NCBI RefSeq assembly: GCF_000331515.1
Contig: NZ_AMZO01000006.1
Location: 434,001 to 498,000, forward strand
DNA length: 64,000 nt
Direction: 5' to 3'
From: Photobacterium marinum
Lineage (GTDB): Bacteria > Pseudomonadota > Gammaproteobacteria > Enterobacterales > Vibrionaceae
Under the pieces are notes generated by a model. The model did no database searches and was not told where the DNA came from. It saw nothing but the letters and a program-made list of their open reading frames with translations. This document shows, piece by piece, positions 16,719 to 26,502 of the stretch. Positions within the stretch are counted from its first letter, which is position 1; every line of letters begins with the position of its first letter. A program made the translations under genes and the position numbers.

Positions 16719-18458
16719 ATGAAAACATTACAAGTAGCCACGATTGCTTTGCTGGTGGGCGGTGCAATCGGATTTGGAGCCAATCAATACCTCAACCTTC
16801 ATACTATGTCGGTAACGTCTGAGACGGAGTCTGCGCAAAAGGCGAATGAACCTCTTTACTGGGTGGCACCGATGGACCCGAATTATAAGCGTGATAAGCC
16901 GGGTAAGTCGCCGATGGGGATGGATTTGATCCCGGTTTATGCCGAAGATCTCGCCGGTTCTGATGACAAACCCGGTACGGTGAAAATCGATCCGGCAGTA
17001 GAGAACAACCTTGGTGTAAAAACGGCACCTGTTGAGTGGACGAAACTGGTGCCTCGAATTGAAACCGTTGGCTATATCGCTTTTGACGAAAGTCAGTTAT
17101 GGCAAACCAACGTCCGTGTTGCGGGGTGGGTTGAGAAGCTGCTTATCAATGCCGTCGGTGAAAAAGTAAAGAAGGGCGATGTTCTGTTTACTCTTTATTC
17201 ACCGGATTTGGTTAAAGCACAGGAAGAGTTGCTTAATGCGTATCGCACTGGACGTAACGGATTGGTTAAGGGGGCAACGGAGAGGCTGATCTCGCTTGGT
17301 GTCGATCGTCAGCAAATCAAACGCATCGTTAAGCGTGGCCGGGCTTCGCAGTCGATTGAAGTAAAAGCGGTTGCTGACGGTGTTATCGCCAGCCTGAATA
17401 TTCGTGAAGGCGGTTATCTGTCTCCGGCTCAGGCGGTGATTAGTGCCGGGCCGTTAAATGAAGTCTGGGTTGATGCAGAAGTTTTTGAGCGCCAGGCCCA
17501 CTGGGTAAAAGCTGGCAGCAGTGCTTCCATGACGTTGGACGCGATCCCCGGAAAAGAATGGCAGGGTGAAGTAGATTATGTCTACCCGATCCTTGACCCG
17601 AAAACCCGTACCCTGCGGGTTCGCTTGAAGTTCGCGAACCCAGAAGCTGAACTCAAGCCGAATATGTTTGCCAACATCGCCTTGCAGCCCGTCAGTGATC
17701 TGGCGGTGCTGACTGTGCCTAAAGCCTCGGTGATCCGCTCGGGCGGCATGACTCGTGTTGTGCTTGCCGAAGGGGACGGTAAATTCCGCTCAGCTCGTAT
17801 CGAGGTTGGCCGTGAAGCGGGCAATAAGATTGAAGTACTCCAAGGGCTTACCGATCAGGAGCGTGTTGTTACCTCCGCACACTTTATGCTGGATTCTGAA
17901 TCCAGCCAGACGGCGGATCTGTCTCGGATAAATTCATCTAATGATGAGGATGCCGCATTGCAGGCAGCAACGGTTTGGGCCAAAGGTGAAATTACCGATG
18001 TCATGCTGGGGCACCGCATGTTGACCATCAACCATCAACCGGTTCCTGAATGGAGCTGGCCGGGTATGGTGATGAACTTTACTTTTGCTGACGATGTGGA
18101 AATGGGCGATGTACAAAAAGGTCAGGCGATCGAGTTTGAAATTCGTAAAACGGAATCCGGTCAATATGAGATTGTCGATTACAAAGTTGATAACAGTGTG
18201 ATCGCGACAGAAGCTTGGGTAAACGGTGAAATTTCAATGCTAATGGCGGATTTTGGCATGATCACCCTGAACCACCAACCCGTTACTGAATGGCGTTGGG
18301 ATAGTGGTGAGATGAATTTCTCTGTGGGAGATGATGTTGATTTATCCGTTTTCGCTGAAGGACAAAAGGTTCGTTTTCTGGTGGCGAAAGACGGCTCTGA
18401 TTATGTGCTCAAAAAGCTCAATGTTGTTGAGAATGAACAGGCGGGAGACGAGCAATGA
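16719..18458 (+). CDS. Cus-type periplasmic adaptor with two CusF domains fused at the C-terminus
   Basis: The 579-residue protein is an RND membrane-fusion protein. After an N-terminal anchor comes a heavy-metal-binding domain (YWVAPMDPNYKRDKPGKSPM, about residues 46-66, with conserved Met and Pro), then barrel-sandwich and beta-barrel parts (about 90-400). Two tandem CusF-like domains follow. The first (about 412-490) has NHQPVPEWSWPGMVMNF with the Trp, both Met and the His expected for Cu(I)/Ag(I) binding. The second (about 497-570) reads NHQPVTEWRWDSGEMNF: Trp and His remain but the first Met of WPxMxM is lost. In E. coli CusF is a separate chaperone handing copper to CusB, so fusion would tether it. 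The stop overlaps the RND gene start (ATGA). Confidence 0.92.
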   Translation: MKTLQVATIALLVGGAIGFGANQYLNLHTMSVTSETESAQKANEPLYWVAPMDPNYKRDKPGKSPMGMDLIPVYAEDLAGSDDKPGTVKIDPAVENNLGVKTAPVEWTKLVPRIETVGYIAFDESQLWQTNVRVAGWVEKLLINAVGEKVKKGDVLFTLYSPDLVKAQEELLNAYRTGRNGLVKGATERLISLGVDRQQIKRIVKRGRASQSIEVKAVADGVIASLNIREGGYLSPAQAVISAGPLNEVWVDAEVFERQAHWVKAGSSASMTLDAIPGKEWQGEVDYVYPILDPKTRTLRVRLKFANPEAELKPNMFANIALQPVSDLAVLTVPKASVIRSGGMTRVVLAEGDGKFRSARIEVGREAGNKIEVLQGLTDQERVVTSAHFMLDSESSQTADLSRINSSNDEDAALQAATVWAKGEITDVMLGHRMLTINHQPVPEWSWPGMVMNFTFADDVEMGDVQKGQAIEFEIRKTESGQYEIVDYKVDNSVIATEAWVNGEISMLMADFGMITLNHQPVTEWRWDSGEMNFSVGDDVDLSVFAEGQKVRFLVAKDGSDYVLKKLNVVENEQAGDEQ

Positions 18459-21400
18459 TTGGCGCTATTATCCGCTGGTCGATCAGCAACCGTTTCCTGG
18501 TGTTGATTGCGACCCTGTTCCTGACCCTGGGCGGTTTGTACAGCGTAACAAAGACCCCTGTCGATGCCTTGCCGGATCTGTCTGATGTTCAGGTGATCAT
18601 CAAAACTTCCTATCCGGGACAGGCGCCTCAGGTGGTGGAAGATCAGGTTACCTATCCGCTTACCACTGCTATGCTGGCGGTGCCGGGGGCAGAAACCGTT
18701 CGCGGTTATTCATTCTTCGGTGATTCCTACGTTTATATCATTTTTAACGATGATACCGACATGTACTGGGCACGTTCGCGGGTGCTGGAGTATTTGAGCC
18801 AGGTGGCTCCTAACCTACCGTCTGATGCTAAACCTACTCTAGGGCCTGATGCGACCGGGGTTGGCTGGATCTACAGTTATGTCTTGCAGGACAAAACGGG
18901 TCAGCATGATTTGGCAGAGCTGCGAAGCCTGCAGGACTGGTTCCTGAAGTATGAGCTGCAAACTGTCGATGGGGTGTCGGAAGTGGCGACTGTCGGTGGG
19001 ATGGTGAAGCAGTATCAGGTGCAAATCGATCCGGTGAAACTGCGTGCTTATGACCTGACATTGCAACAGGTGAACAACGCAATAAAGAACGGTAATCAGG
19101 AGACCGGTGCTTCGGTGATTGAAGTGGCTGAGGCTGAGCATATGGTGCGTACCACAGGCTACCTGACCGGTATCGAAGACATTAAGTCCCTGCCTCTGAA
19201 AGTAACAGAAAGAGGTACGCCGTTACTGTTGGGTGATATCTCCGACATCAACCTTGGCCCGCAGATGCGTCGTGGTATTTCTGAGTTCAATGGCGAAGGA
19301 GAGGCTGTCGGTGGCGTGATTGTGATGCGTTTTGGCGAGAACGCCAGTGAAGTGATTGATAATGTTAAAAACAAGCTGGAAGAGCTTCAGCGCAGTTTAC
19401 CGGATGGGGTAGAAATCGTAGCCACATACGACCGCTCAACCCTGATTAATGCCGCTGTCGAAAACCTATGGAGCAAATTGGCGGAAGAATTCATTGTTGT
19501 GGCGATAGTCTGTGCGCTGTTCCTGTTCCACATCCGTTCGTCACTGGTTATTGCACTCAGCCTGCCGGTCGGCATCCTTGTTGCCTTTGTAGTAATGCAC
19601 TGGCAGGGCATTAACGCCAATATCATGTCGCTCGGTGGGATCGCCATTGCTATCGGGGCCATGGTAGATGGTGCGATTGTCATGATAGAAAACGTTCACA
19701 AGCACATTGAACGTACGCCGCTTACTGATAAAAATCGCTGGCAGGTAATCGGTAAGGCGGCAGAGGAAGTCGGGGCTCCGCTGTTCTTCTCGCTGTTGAT
19801 TATTACGCTTAGTTTTGTACCGGTATTCGCACTGGAAGGGCAGGAAGGCAAGATGTTCTCGCCGCTGGCTTTCACGAAAACCTACGCCATGGCAGCCGCT
19901 GCAGGTTTGGCGATCACTTTGGTTCCGGTGCTGATGGGGTACTTTATTCGCGGGAAAGTGCTGCCGGAACATAAAAACCCAGTGAACAAAGCTCTGGTCG
20001 CATTGTATCGTCCTCTGCTGAGCATCAGCTTGAAATATCCTAAAGCCATGATTGTAGTGGCGCTGGCCTTGATGGCATCGGCTTATTACCCGACTAGCAA
20101 ACTGGGCAGCGAGTTCATTCCGCCGCTGGATGAAGGTGATTTGATGTACATGCCGACGACTTATCCCGGTATTTCGATCGGTAAGGCCCGTGAATTGTTG
20201 CAACAGACCAACAAGCTGATCAAAACCGTACCGGAAGTGGAAACCGTGTGGGGCAAAATCGGACGCGCGGAGACTGCTACCGATCCGGCTCCTCTAACCA
20301 TGATTGAAACCGTGATCCAACTGAAACCACAGGATCAGTGGCGAGAAGGTGTAACCACAGAATCATTGCGGAAAGAGTTTGATGATTTAGTGCAGTTACC
20401 CGGCCTGACCAATGCCTGGGTGATGCCAATTAAAACCCGTATCGATATGCTGGCAACCGGGATAAAAACGCCTATTGGCATCAAGATCGCAGGGCCTGAT
20501 CTTAAGGAGATTGAGAAGATAGGGGCCGATCTGGAACCGATCCTCAGCCAGATCCCGGGTACAGCTTCTGTCTATGCCGAGCGTGTAGCTGGTGGGCGTT
20601 ATGTCACTATTGATATCAAGCGTCGCGCTGCCGCACGTTATGGCCTTAGCATAAAGGATGTTCAACAGGTTATATCAACAGCGGTAGGTGGTATGACGGT
20701 AGGGGAGACTGTCGAAGGTCTGGAACGTTACCCGATCAATGTGCGCTACCCGCAGGATTATCGTGATTCGGTAATTAAGTTGCAGAATCTGCCGCTGGTT
20801 ACGCCGGGCGGTGCGCGGATCGCACTGGCTGATGTCGCGGATATTCGTTATGAAGATGGCCCGCCGATGATTAAAACAGAGAACGCGCGTCCGAATGGTT
20901 GGGTATTTGTAGATATCGATGGTCGGGATTTGGGCTCTTATGTTACAGAAGCGCAGCAAATAGTCGCGGAGCAGTTGCAACTGCCGTCCGGCTACTCACT
21001 GGCATGGTCTGGTCAGTATGAATATATGGAGCGAGCAAAAGCGCGTTTAAGTGTTGTGGTGCCTATTACCATATCCATCATCATGCTGCTGCTTTATTTC
21101 AGTTTCCGCCGTGTTGGTGAAGTGCTGATTATTATGGCTACGCTGCCATTGGCAATGGTCGGCGGATTATGGCTGATGCATATCTTGGACTATAACTTCT
21201 CGATTGCGGTTGGTGTTGGCTTTATTGCTCTTGCCGGTGTCGCTGTTGAAATTGGGGTGATCATGCTGGTTTATCTCAATCAGGCATGGCACGACAAAAA
21301 ACACGAAGCGACCGAGAACCATTATGCTCTCAGCGCCGAAGATCTGAGTAACGCCATTCGTGAAGGTGCTGGTTTGCGTGTGCGCCCGGTCATGATGACG

Positions 21401-21583
21401 GTCCTGACGGTTATTATCGGCCTTATCCCGATCATGTACGGAGAGGGAACAGGTTCGGAAGTGATGCAGCGTATTGCCGCGCCGATGATTGGCGGTATGG
21501 CTTCGGCGTTGTTGCTCACCCTGTTGGTACTGCCAGCTATCTTCAAGCTGTGGAAACAAAAAGATATCGCTAGTCCTCTTTAA
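18455..21583 (+). CDS. cusA: Cus-type heavy-metal RND pump, inner-membrane proton antiporter
   Basis: The 1042-residue length matches CusA (about 1047). Twelve membrane helices flank two periplasmic domains; the proton-relay region is in helix 4 (GGIAIAIGAMVDGAIVMIEN). The three methionines that bind Cu(I)/Ag(I) in E. coli CusA (M573, M623, M672) have counterparts here at M566 (LMYMPTTYPG), M616 (PLTMIETVI) and M665 (RIDMLATGIKTP), with identical 50 and 49 residue spacing. This supports monovalent copper or silver rather than Zn/Co/Ni as substrate. It is translated from an ATGA overlap with the adaptor gene. Symbol assigned by family; the host gene may carry another name. Confidence 0.95.
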   Translation: MIGAIIRWSISNRFLVLIATLFLTLGGLYSVTKTPVDALPDLSDVQVIIKTSYPGQAPQVVEDQVTYPLTTAMLAVPGAETVRGYSFFGDSYVYIIFNDDTDMYWARSRVLEYLSQVAPNLPSDAKPTLGPDATGVGWIYSYVLQDKTGQHDLAELRSLQDWFLKYELQTVDGVSEVATVGGMVKQYQVQIDPVKLRAYDLTLQQVNNAIKNGNQETGASVIEVAEAEHMVRTTGYLTGIEDIKSLPLKVTERGTPLLLGDISDINLGPQMRRGISEFNGEGEAVGGVIVMRFGENASEVIDNVKNKLEELQRSLPDGVEIVATYDRSTLINAAVENLWSKLAEEFIVVAIVCALFLFHIRSSLVIALSLPVGILVAFVVMHWQGINANIMSLGGIAIAIGAMVDGAIVMIENVHKHIERTPLTDKNRWQVIGKAAEEVGAPLFFSLLIITLSFVPVFALEGQEGKMFSPLAFTKTYAMAAAAGLAITLVPVLMGYFIRGKVLPEHKNPVNKALVALYRPLLSISLKYPKAMIVVALALMASAYYPTSKLGSEFIPPLDEGDLMYMPTTYPGISIGKARELLQQTNKLIKTVPEVETVWGKIGRAETATDPAPLTMIETVIQLKPQDQWREGVTTESLRKEFDDLVQLPGLTNAWVMPIKTRIDMLATGIKTPIGIKIAGPDLKEIEKIGADLEPILSQIPGTASVYAERVAGGRYVTIDIKRRAAARYGLSIKDVQQVISTAVGGMTVGETVEGLERYPINVRYPQDYRDSVIKLQNLPLVTPGGARIALADVADIRYEDGPPMIKTENARPNGWVFVDIDGRDLGSYVTEAQQIVAEQLQLPSGYSLAWSGQYEYMERAKARLSVVVPITISIIMLLLYFSFRRVGEVLIIMATLPLAMVGGLWLMHILDYNFSIAVGVGFIALAGVAVEIGVIMLVYLNQAWHDKKHEATENHYALSAEDLSNAIREGAGLRVRPVMMTVLTVIIGLIPIMYGEGTGSEVMQRIAAPMIGGMASALLLTLLVLPAIFKLWKQKDIASPL

Positions 21584-21595
21584 CGTAACAGGCGG

Positions 21596-21625
21596 CACCT
21601 CTTCAGGCTCGTATAAGAAGAGGTG
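21596..21625 (+). terminator. Hairpin between the RND pump and cupredoxin genes
   Basis: CACCTCTTC pairs perfectly with GAAGAGGTG around 12 bases, 12 bases after the pump stop codon. No T-run follows, so it may be an mRNA-stabilising or partial-termination structure that sets cupredoxin expression apart from the pump. Confidence 0.5.
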
Positions 21626-21684
21626 ACGCTACCCCAAAAACATAAATAGACCTTGAAAACAAACGTAATAACAAGGACCGGATA

Positions 21685-22203
21685 ATGAAAAAAACATTGA
21701 TTGCTGTTGCACTAACCCTGACGACTTCTGTAGCTATGGCTGGTGGTAATGATCATCATACTCACGCGCAACACGCAGATATGGATCATTCTAAAATGGA
21801 TCACTCAGGTATGAGCATGGAAGGCATGTCGGTGGTGGGAATGCCTGCTAATGGCGCAAAGCCAGATAAGGTTGTTCACGTCATTCTGAGTGACGACATG
21901 AAAATTACCTTTAAGAAAGAGGTGAACATTGAGCCTAATGATGTTGTTCAGTTTGTAGTGATGAACACTGGCAAGATCGATCACGAGTTTTCTATTGGTT
22001 CAGCAGAAGAACAGCTGAAGCACCGCGAAATGATGCGAAACATGCCGACAGGTCATGCTCATGACAGCGGCAGCACGGTAACCGTTAAACCGGGGAAAGC
22101 AAAACAGCTGTTGTGGCATTTCCACGGCGACAACAATGTCGAATTTGCCTGTAATATACCAGGGCATGCTGAAGCCGGGATGGTGAAGAAGATTACGCTT
22201 TAA
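21685..22203 (+). CDS. Periplasmic Met/His-rich cupredoxin (CopI-like)
   Basis: The 172-residue protein has a signal peptide (cleavage near AMA-GG), a Met/His-rich N-terminus (HHTHAQHADMDHSKMDH and further GM repeats, about residues 22-55) able to bind several Cu(I), and a cupredoxin fold. Type 1 copper ligands are visible: H100 (KIDHEFS), C156 (FACNIPGH), H161 and M166 (EAGM). Similar proteins, called CopI in some proteobacteria, protect against copper in the periplasm. It lies downstream of the pump on the same strand, ribosome binding site AAGGA, and ends at a strong terminator, so it is likely the last member of the copper operon. Confidence 0.9.
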   Translation: MKKTLIAVALTLTTSVAMAGGNDHHTHAQHADMDHSKMDHSGMSMEGMSVVGMPANGAKPDKVVHVILSDDMKITFKKEVNIEPNDVVQFVVMNTGKIDHEFSIGSAEEQLKHREMMRNMPTGHAHDSGSTVTVKPGKAKQLLWHFHGDNNVEFACNIPGHAEAGMVKKITL

Positions 22204-22210
22204 TATAAAT

Positions 22211-22247
22211 AAAGCCACCTGTATAGGTAGGTGGCTTTGAACTTTTT
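22211..22247 (+). terminator. Terminator of the copper resistance operon
   Basis: AAAGCCACCT pairs with AGGTGGCTTT around GTATAGGT-type loop bases, followed by a T-containing tail, seven bases after the cupredoxin stop. Confidence 0.85.
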
Positions 22248-22249
22248 CA

Positions 22250-23040
22250 GAAACAACCACATGTTGATATTTTTTTGATTATTGAACGTGATAACTTTGA
22301 ACTTATCTAAGATAAACACTATAAATTAGTGTGTTGTGGTGGTTGATCAGGATAGTAGTCCAAATACTCGCGCTTAATTTCTGCTAACGGCAAGCGCAGC
22401 CCATAATCATTTCAAATGTCACCACTGAACCATTGCTTATGATGGTGATGCTTCCCATTGGCTATTGCCCATATCTGTGTTTCATGACCATTTCGTATAA
22501 TCAAGGCTTATTTGAATATAGCAAATTATAATGTTGCGTATGATTGCCTCATTGTAAGATAACCACCTATGTATATTGTTATTTGTAGGCTTGAATTTTC
22601 TTAACAAGAAAAGTAATTATAGTCCTAAGTTTTTGGAATGTGTTGATGGCTTTCCATAACAGTATGGTGACATAGCCACTGTATGAAAATTTAAAGTCCC
22701 ACATGTTTAAGATGAATATGATGGTGTTGATAGACAGTTATAAAATAGATGATTTTAATTTTTAGAACACTATAAAAACACAGGCCGTAAATTTGAAAAT
22801 CAAAGTTAACTGACTTAAAAGCCTGCTTTATGCGGTACTTATGTTGTCTATATTGTCTGCTTTTCGTGGGGGGGATGGAATTATTTGACCTAAAGTGTTC
22901 TCACTTGTATTTACTCGTATCTTTAATGTCAAGCTATAACTTGTTGTTTTTAGTAATTTCTTTTTGAAACAATGCCTCGTTTTTTGTGTTGTCCCCCTAG
23001 TGGCAAAGCACCTAAATGTTACCCTGTTAACTTATTTAAT
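22250..23040. other. Long A+T-rich intergenic region, no gene seen
   Basis: Nearly 800 bases between the copper operon and the PI-PLC gene hold only short frames. The last part should contain the PI-PLC promoter. No repeat or known operator was recognised. Confidence 0.5.
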
Positions 23041-23056
23041 TATTAGGCAATTATTG

Positions 23057-24076
23057 ATGAATAAATTAAAGTTTTTATTATTTGCTGCGACGCTGTGCTC
23101 GTCCTTCCAATCCTTTGCTCATTATGATAACGGCTATTATCATGATTCAACTGACTTACCTTCTAAGAAAACTTGGATGAAAGGATTGAATGATAGTCTG
23201 CCAATTCGAAAGATTTCTATTCCTGGTACACATGATTCTGGTTCATTCTATGGTGGGGATGCAGTACAAACTCAGAGCCTAAGTATTAGCCAGCAGTTAA
23301 ATGCTGGGGTGCGTTTCCTTGATGTCCGTTTGCGTCATATCGGAGATTCATTTTCTATCCATCATGGACCTGTATATCAGCACCAACGATTTGGCCATAT
23401 TCTAAATGATGTTGCTGCGTTTCTTGCTGAAAACCCATCAGAAACTGTCCTGATGCGCGTGAAAAAAGAGCATACTGAAGAAGGCAATACACGTCGTTTT
23501 GAAGACACATTCAACGATTATTACAATCGATATAGTAATATTATTTGGACCCCAACGTCTTGGCGGCCAAATTTGGGTGATACCCGGGGCAAGATAGTCT
23601 TTTTGCAAAACTTCGGTAGTGGAGGTTATCCAAATTTTGGCCTTTCATATTATAGCTTTGATATTCAAGACAAATATTCAGTAACAACCAATTGGGATCT
23701 TTATTCAAAGTGGACGGCGGTAAAATCTCACCTAAATAAGGCCATTAATTCTGCAAATAATTATCACAGAGGCTTTATTAATTACCTTACTGCTTCTGGT
23801 GGTAGTTTTCCCTATTTTATCGCTAGCGGTCACTCTTCTCCGGGAACAGGGGCTCCGCGCTTGTTGACAGGACAAACAACGCCAGGATGGAAATATTCTT
23901 ATCCTGATTTTCCTCGTGTCGGTTGTTTTATTGGTATTTGTTCAATAGCCTTTGAAGGAACAAATACACTAACTAAAAACTTCATAAATCAACATCCTTC
24001 AAGTTATGTTGGCATTGTAGTAGCTGATTTTCCTGGCACTGGTTTGATTGAATCTGTAATAAAGGCCAATTACTGA
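23057..24076 (+). CDS. Secreted phosphatidylinositol-specific phospholipase C-like protein
   Basis: The ATG at 23057 gives a 339-residue protein with a proper signal peptide (MNKLKFLLFAATLCSSFQSF, then A); the frame extends 93 bases upstream but without signal character. The PI-PLC X domain is clear: RKISIPGTHDSG with the first catalytic His, then GVRFLDVRLR, HHGPVYQH with the second catalytic His, and ETVLMRVKKEH. Bacterial enzymes of this family cleave phosphatidylinositol or GPI anchors without calcium, and several are virulence factors. Host phosphoinositides would be the natural target of a secreted form, since bacteria of this group lack PI. It is a single-gene unit with its own terminator. 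Confidence 0.88.
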   Translation: MNKLKFLLFAATLCSSFQSFAHYDNGYYHDSTDLPSKKTWMKGLNDSLPIRKISIPGTHDSGSFYGGDAVQTQSLSISQQLNAGVRFLDVRLRHIGDSFSIHHGPVYQHQRFGHILNDVAAFLAENPSETVLMRVKKEHTEEGNTRRFEDTFNDYYNRYSNIIWTPTSWRPNLGDTRGKIVFLQNFGSGGYPNFGLSYYSFDIQDKYSVTTNWDLYSKWTAVKSHLNKAINSANNYHRGFINYLTASGGSFPYFIASGHSSPGTGAPRLLTGQTTPGWKYSYPDFPRVGCFIGICSIAFEGTNTLTKNFINQHPSSYVGIVVADFPGTGLIESVIKANY

Positions 24077-24118
24077 TAGTTTGTATGTCATTAAACGGTG
24101 GAAAATAAAAGTTGATTC

Positions 24119-24146
24119 AAAGGGCCAAATTTTATTTGGCCTTTTG
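24119..24146 (+). terminator. Terminator after the PI-PLC-like gene
   Basis: AAGGGCCAAAT pairs with ATTTGGCCTTT (one G-T wobble) around a three-base loop and ends in TTTT. It lies between convergent genes and can serve both. Confidence 0.8.
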
Positions 24147-24178
24147 GATTGAAATTGTTTGATTTCCCTCTTAAAAGG

Positions 24179-25093
24179 TTAGTTCGCTTCCAGCCAAGCA
24201 GCGACTTTTTGGTTAACTAAGTCAGGTGAAGAGAGCATAAACCAATGTCCACCAGGTACGGCTTCTACTTGTCCTTTATTCTTATCATGCAGATCTTTTA
24301 CCCAACTTTCAGCATGGAACCATACGCTTTTGTCTTTACCGTAGATAAAAAGGAAAGGTGTGCCATATTCTTCGACCGGTGTTGCCTTACTAATTCTTTT
24401 AGTCAGGATCGAATTCCATAGATGCCAGTACGGGTAAGTCATACGAGTATCTGGACGGAAATCCTCAATCGTTTTATTAGAGTCAACATTTGGAAAACCT
24501 AAAATTTTATCAGCGGTATAAAGTGCTAATTTTTCACCTAATAACTCAGGTAGTGTCCAAGCAACAGCCAGTGCAAAAGTGTATTTTACATTGATGACTG
24601 GCTGTTTTTCTTCGCCAAAGCTTCCGACATCAAAGAGTACCACTCTATCCACTAAGTCATTTTGTTTAAGATATTGCGAAGCATAGAACGCCCCCCAATC
24701 GTGAGCGATAACGGTAACTTTCCCTCTTTCTAAGCTTTTAATATAACCATCGATAATCATTCTAATCTGTTTGATACTGTAATGAGGTCTTTCACCATTA
24801 TCCTTTAATTCGAAGCCTGGCAGCGTAAAACGCGCAACTGTGTACTCTTTTTTAAAATATTCAGCTTGCTTGTCCCACATCTCTAAGCTATCTGGATAGC
24901 CATGAATAAACACGAGTGTTTCTTTACCATTGCCTTCGACTTTTGTTTCAAGATTCTTCACTATAGAGGGAAGCTTTTTTTGAAACTCATCATCAGAGAT
25001 TGGGCCAGTGAAAGCAAATTTGTAAATAAGGTAAAGAACAGGTGAAAATACAACCAGTACTGTAAGTGATATTATCATGATTATCTTTTTCAT
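24179..25093 (-). CDS. Membrane-anchored alpha/beta hydrolase, epoxide hydrolase-like
   Basis: The 304-residue protein begins with an uncleaved-looking hydrophobic segment (IIMIISLTVLVVFSPVLYLIY), so the enzyme is probably tethered on the periplasmic side. The fold shows the oxyanion stretch HGYPDSLEMW, the nucleophile elbow VIAHDWGAFY with Asp (as in epoxide hydrolases and haloalkane dehalogenases rather than Ser), and a C-terminal GGHWFMLSSPD with the catalytic His. The acid residue is likely in the FLFIYGKDKSVWF region. The substrate is unknown. The two genes on either side are unrelated; the upstream 650 bases hold its promoter. Confidence 0.8.
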   Translation of the reverse strand: MKKIIMIISLTVLVVFSPVLYLIYKFAFTGPISDDEFQKKLPSIVKNLETKVEGNGKETLVFIHGYPDSLEMWDKQAEYFKKEYTVARFTLPGFELKDNGERPHYSIKQIRMIIDGYIKSLERGKVTVIAHDWGAFYASQYLKQNDLVDRVVLFDVGSFGEEKQPVINVKYTFALAVAWTLPELLGEKLALYTADKILGFPNVDSNKTIEDFRPDTRMTYPYWHLWNSILTKRISKATPVEEYGTPFLFIYGKDKSVWFHAESWVKDLHDKNKGQVEAVPGGHWFMLSSPDLVNQKVAAWLEAN

Positions 25094-25738
25094 ATGTGTC
25101 CATTTGTAGTTATGGAGTTAGGCAGTAATTAGCGATATATAACTACATGCGTTAACGAGTATCCTGGTAATCTTAGGTGTTTTTCCGAATGAATATCGGC
25201 ATCTTTTTCGATGACTTTATATGCCTCTGTACATGGTTTTGCGTTATTTTCTATGTATTTTAAATTGTTAAACTTAACAGTCGATTAGAGGTTCGCTTTC
25301 CACTGCAACTGGCTTCTGTTTTAAATTGATGTCTTTATTAAGAAGTTTGTTTCTTACATTGTTGCAACGTACATAGGCATAGAGATGATTAATACTAAAA
25401 ATATTTTCAACTCGGTTCGTTTATTAATGTTGTGGAATAAATATATCATTCAGTAATTGGTAAGTAATTACCCATAAAGTAAACTCATAGTTAACTGTGA
25501 CTAAACAATGGGTGTGGTTTGATATTAATATATACATGATGGTGTTTAGCAAGTTGTTTGAAACTCGATTAATAGTCGTGAATGAAAGGCTTGATTGGGG
25601 GCTAATCTCAATCGAAGAAACTAAACGCATGTTAATTTGTAAAGACTAAGTAACCTATTTACCGATAGCATCTCATTATGAGGTTTATTTCATGGTTTGA
25701 TTAATAAGTCGCCAATATCATATGACTACATTTTTTAG
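25094..25738. other. A+T-rich intergenic region, no gene seen
   Basis: About 645 bases between divergent genes with only short unsupported frames. It must contain two promoters; no recognisable operator was found. Confidence 0.45.
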
Positions 25739-25752
25739 CTAAGGTGCTTTAT

Positions 25753-26034
25753 ATGATATGTAGTTGTTGCGATAAAAGTTTAAATATAGGAATGCTCCAT
25801 AAGAGAGATCCTCAAACTGGTAGAAAGTATAAGTCGTGCCCTCATTGTTCAGAGGCAAATGGTGGCGAGCATGTATTCCATCCTTATCCATCCTCTTTTG
25901 GCAAAACACCAGCAAGGGTGACTGCTCGTAATCCTGAAGGTTTTCAAAGTTACTGTATTGAATGTCGCAGGCTGGAAAAAGGTGTTCAGTCACAAACGCA
26001 CATGAACGGAAGAACCTGCAGCAGTTTAGTTTAG
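25753..26034 (+). CDS. Small zinc-ribbon-like protein, unknown function
   Basis: The ATG at 25753 has AAGG ten bases upstream and is preferred over a GTG nine bases earlier. The 93-residue protein has three Cys pairs: CSCC near the start, CPHC at about 31-34 and CIEC at about 70-73, enough for two zinc sites. Between them lies a region rich in Pro, His and Arg (FHPYPSSFGKTPARVTARNP). The arrangement resembles HNH-nuclease-like or zinc-finger accessory proteins, but the His-Asn-His core is not visible. No partner gene is adjacent. Confidence 0.6.
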   Translation: MICSCCDKSLNIGMLHKRDPQTGRKYKSCPHCSEANGGEHVFHPYPSSFGKTPARVTARNPEGFQSYCIECRRLEKGVQSQTHMNGRTCSSLV

Positions 26035-26039
26035 GAACC

Positions 26040-26495
26040 TGATATATTTATCTCAATGCGATGTCGTAACTGGCTGTCAACGCTCGATTTGCAGGGCGTT
26101 GATCTCTTACTCTCCGAAGTTCCATACAATTCGTTAGAAATCTCGTAAAACTGAAAGCACCATTCGATTAAAAGTGAGTTAAAGCTCACTTAATCATATG
26201 AGGTTTTCCTGACGCCTGGTTCGATGAGAAACTGCCAAGGATACCTTTAGTACTGAAGGGCATTACCATCTCTATCTTTTTCTGAGAGCTGGAAACAATG
26301 TTTGAAATTAAACTGAAAGATGAAAATTAGGATCCAGGTCTCGAGGCTTGTTGTCAGGGATAAGCTCCTCATTACTATGGCTGGCTAAACGTAACAAGCT
26401 TTGGTTAGCGGCTTGCGTCTGTGGTAAGTTTCTTTATCAAGATACTGAAATTTATGAATTACAGTGAATTTTATTAAACCCAGATAGATAGAGAG
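26040..26495. other. Intergenic region with two dyads, no gene seen
   Basis: Contains TCAACGC/GCGTTGA (about 26078-26101), possibly a terminator of the zinc-ribbon gene without a T-run, and AAGTGAG-TTAAAG-CTCACTT (26173-26191), an operator-like palindrome. The rest is unremarkable; a frame with several stops near 26220-26460 does not resemble a known protein. Confidence 0.45.
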
Positions 26496-26502
26496 TTAAA
26501 TA

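Noticed and set aside
18830..21600. Several frames of 70-220 codons opposite the RND pump gene
   Set aside because: All lie antisense to a clearly conserved protein and are shadows of its G+C-richer third positions.
21652..21680. ACCTTG...CAAGG dyad before the cupredoxin gene, possible second CueR site
   Set aside because: Arm spacing is too wide and the right arm overlaps the ribosome binding site; no matching -35/-10 pair.
26218..26470. A frame reading WFDEKLPRIPLVLKG with several internal stops, possible transposase or other gene remnant
   Set aside because: Three or more stops and no recognised motif; too little to call a pseudogene.
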